Assembly: GCA_900767005.1 (NCBI GenBank)
Contig: CAAFXL010000023.1
Coordinates: 1 to 5,827, forward strand
Length of the DNA stretch: 5,827 nt
Direction of reading: 5' to 3'
From: an uncultured Ruminobacter sp.
GTDB lineage: Bacteria > Pseudomonadota > Gammaproteobacteria > Enterobacterales > Succinivibrionaceae
Shown: piece after piece, positions 5,654 to 5,827 of the stretch
Position numbering within the stretch: the first letter of the stretch is position 1
How the letters are laid out: each line of letters begins with the position of its first letter
Made by a program: the position numbers and the translations under genes
Notes under the pieces: model-generated
Database searches by the model: none
Seen by the model: the letters and a program-made list of their open reading frames with translations, nothing else
What the model was told of the DNA's origin: nothing

Positions 5654-5827
5654 TATAAAACTCCTTTACTTGATGGAAGTTCGTTCCCTGCTTTGTGTAG
5701 AGCTTGACGCATAGCTCTTCCAAATCCTTTAAAGATTGCTTCAACTTGGTGGTGGGTGTTACCAGTACCAACTTTAATATGTAAAGTTAAACCTAAAGCA
5801 TAAGCTAAACTTCTAAAGAAATGAGGA
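5653..5827 (-). CDS. hisB: Imidazoleglycerol-phosphate dehydratase HisB, C-terminal fragment at window edge
   Basis: Only the last 57 residues are in the window; the gene continues beyond the right edge. They read PHFFRSLAYALGLTLHIK, then the metal-binding motif HHQVE, then FGRAMRQALHKAGNELPSSKGVL, which matches the end of the HisB dehydratase domain (E. coli ends LPSSKGVL). This domain removes water from imidazole-glycerol phosphate to give imidazole-acetol phosphate, using manganese bound by HHxxE motifs. Whether the protein also carries the N-terminal histidinol-phosphatase domain found in enterobacteria cannot be seen. The stop TAA at 5653-5655 overlaps the hisH start by one base. Identity is secure despite the truncation. 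Confidence -1.
   Translation of the reverse strand, partial: PHFFRSLAYALGLTLHIKVGTGNTHHQVEAIFKGFGRAMRQALHKAGNELPSSKGVL

Overview
The window looks like a chromosomal segment of an A+T-rich gammaproteobacterium. The evidence is the histidine genes. Their order (hisB-hisH-hisA-hisF-hisI, all on the minus strand, with minus-strand transcription running from high to low coordinates) and their protein sequences match the enterobacterial his operon very closely, for example the HisF start MLAKRIIPCLDV and the HisH core GICLGMQ. A leucine-rich-repeat protein of the BspA/DUF285 type fits a host-associated or gut bacterium, but the genus cannot be named from this sequence. TGA appears to be an ordinary stop.

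Layout. (1) 1-588, plus strand: the C-terminal 195 residues of an RloA/AbiLi-like AAA/ABC-type ATPase, the kind found in phage-defence loci. It enters from the left edge and has an unusual Walker B motif. (2) 589-746: A+T-rich convergent intergenic region with a good minus-strand hairpin terminator. (3) 747-2852, minus strand: a 701-residue protein with one N-terminal membrane segment, a long Asn/Ser/Thr-rich linker and 16 repeats of the BspA/DUF285 type, with a cysteine exactly every 24 residues. (4) 2853-2998: intergenic, with two perfect A+T-rich inverted repeats. (5) 2999-5827, minus strand: hisI(E), hisF, hisA, hisH and the 3' end of hisB, tightly packed (from 19 nt overlap to 9 nt gap), so clearly one operon with probable translational coupling.

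The his genes work in sequence. HisI (and normally its fused HisE domain) opens the ring of the phosphoribosyl-AMP intermediate, HisA isomerises ProFAR to PRFAR, HisH-HisF make imidazole-glycerol phosphate plus AICAR from PRFAR and glutamine, and HisB dehydrates the product. All active-site residues I can place in HisI, HisF, HisA, HisH and the HisB fragment are present. The exception is the HisE half of HisI, which is shortened and lacks the expected acidic motif.

The points most worth a second look are the degenerate HisE domain, the altered Walker B and missing downstream rloB partner of the ATPase, and the perfectly regular repeat protein, whose charge pattern suggests a ZipA-like, cytoplasm-facing topology rather than a surface protein. 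I see no CRISPR array, tRNA, rRNA, insertion sequence or attachment site. I do not claim a new system: the ATPase and repeat protein are convergent neighbours and nothing in the sequence ties them together functionally.
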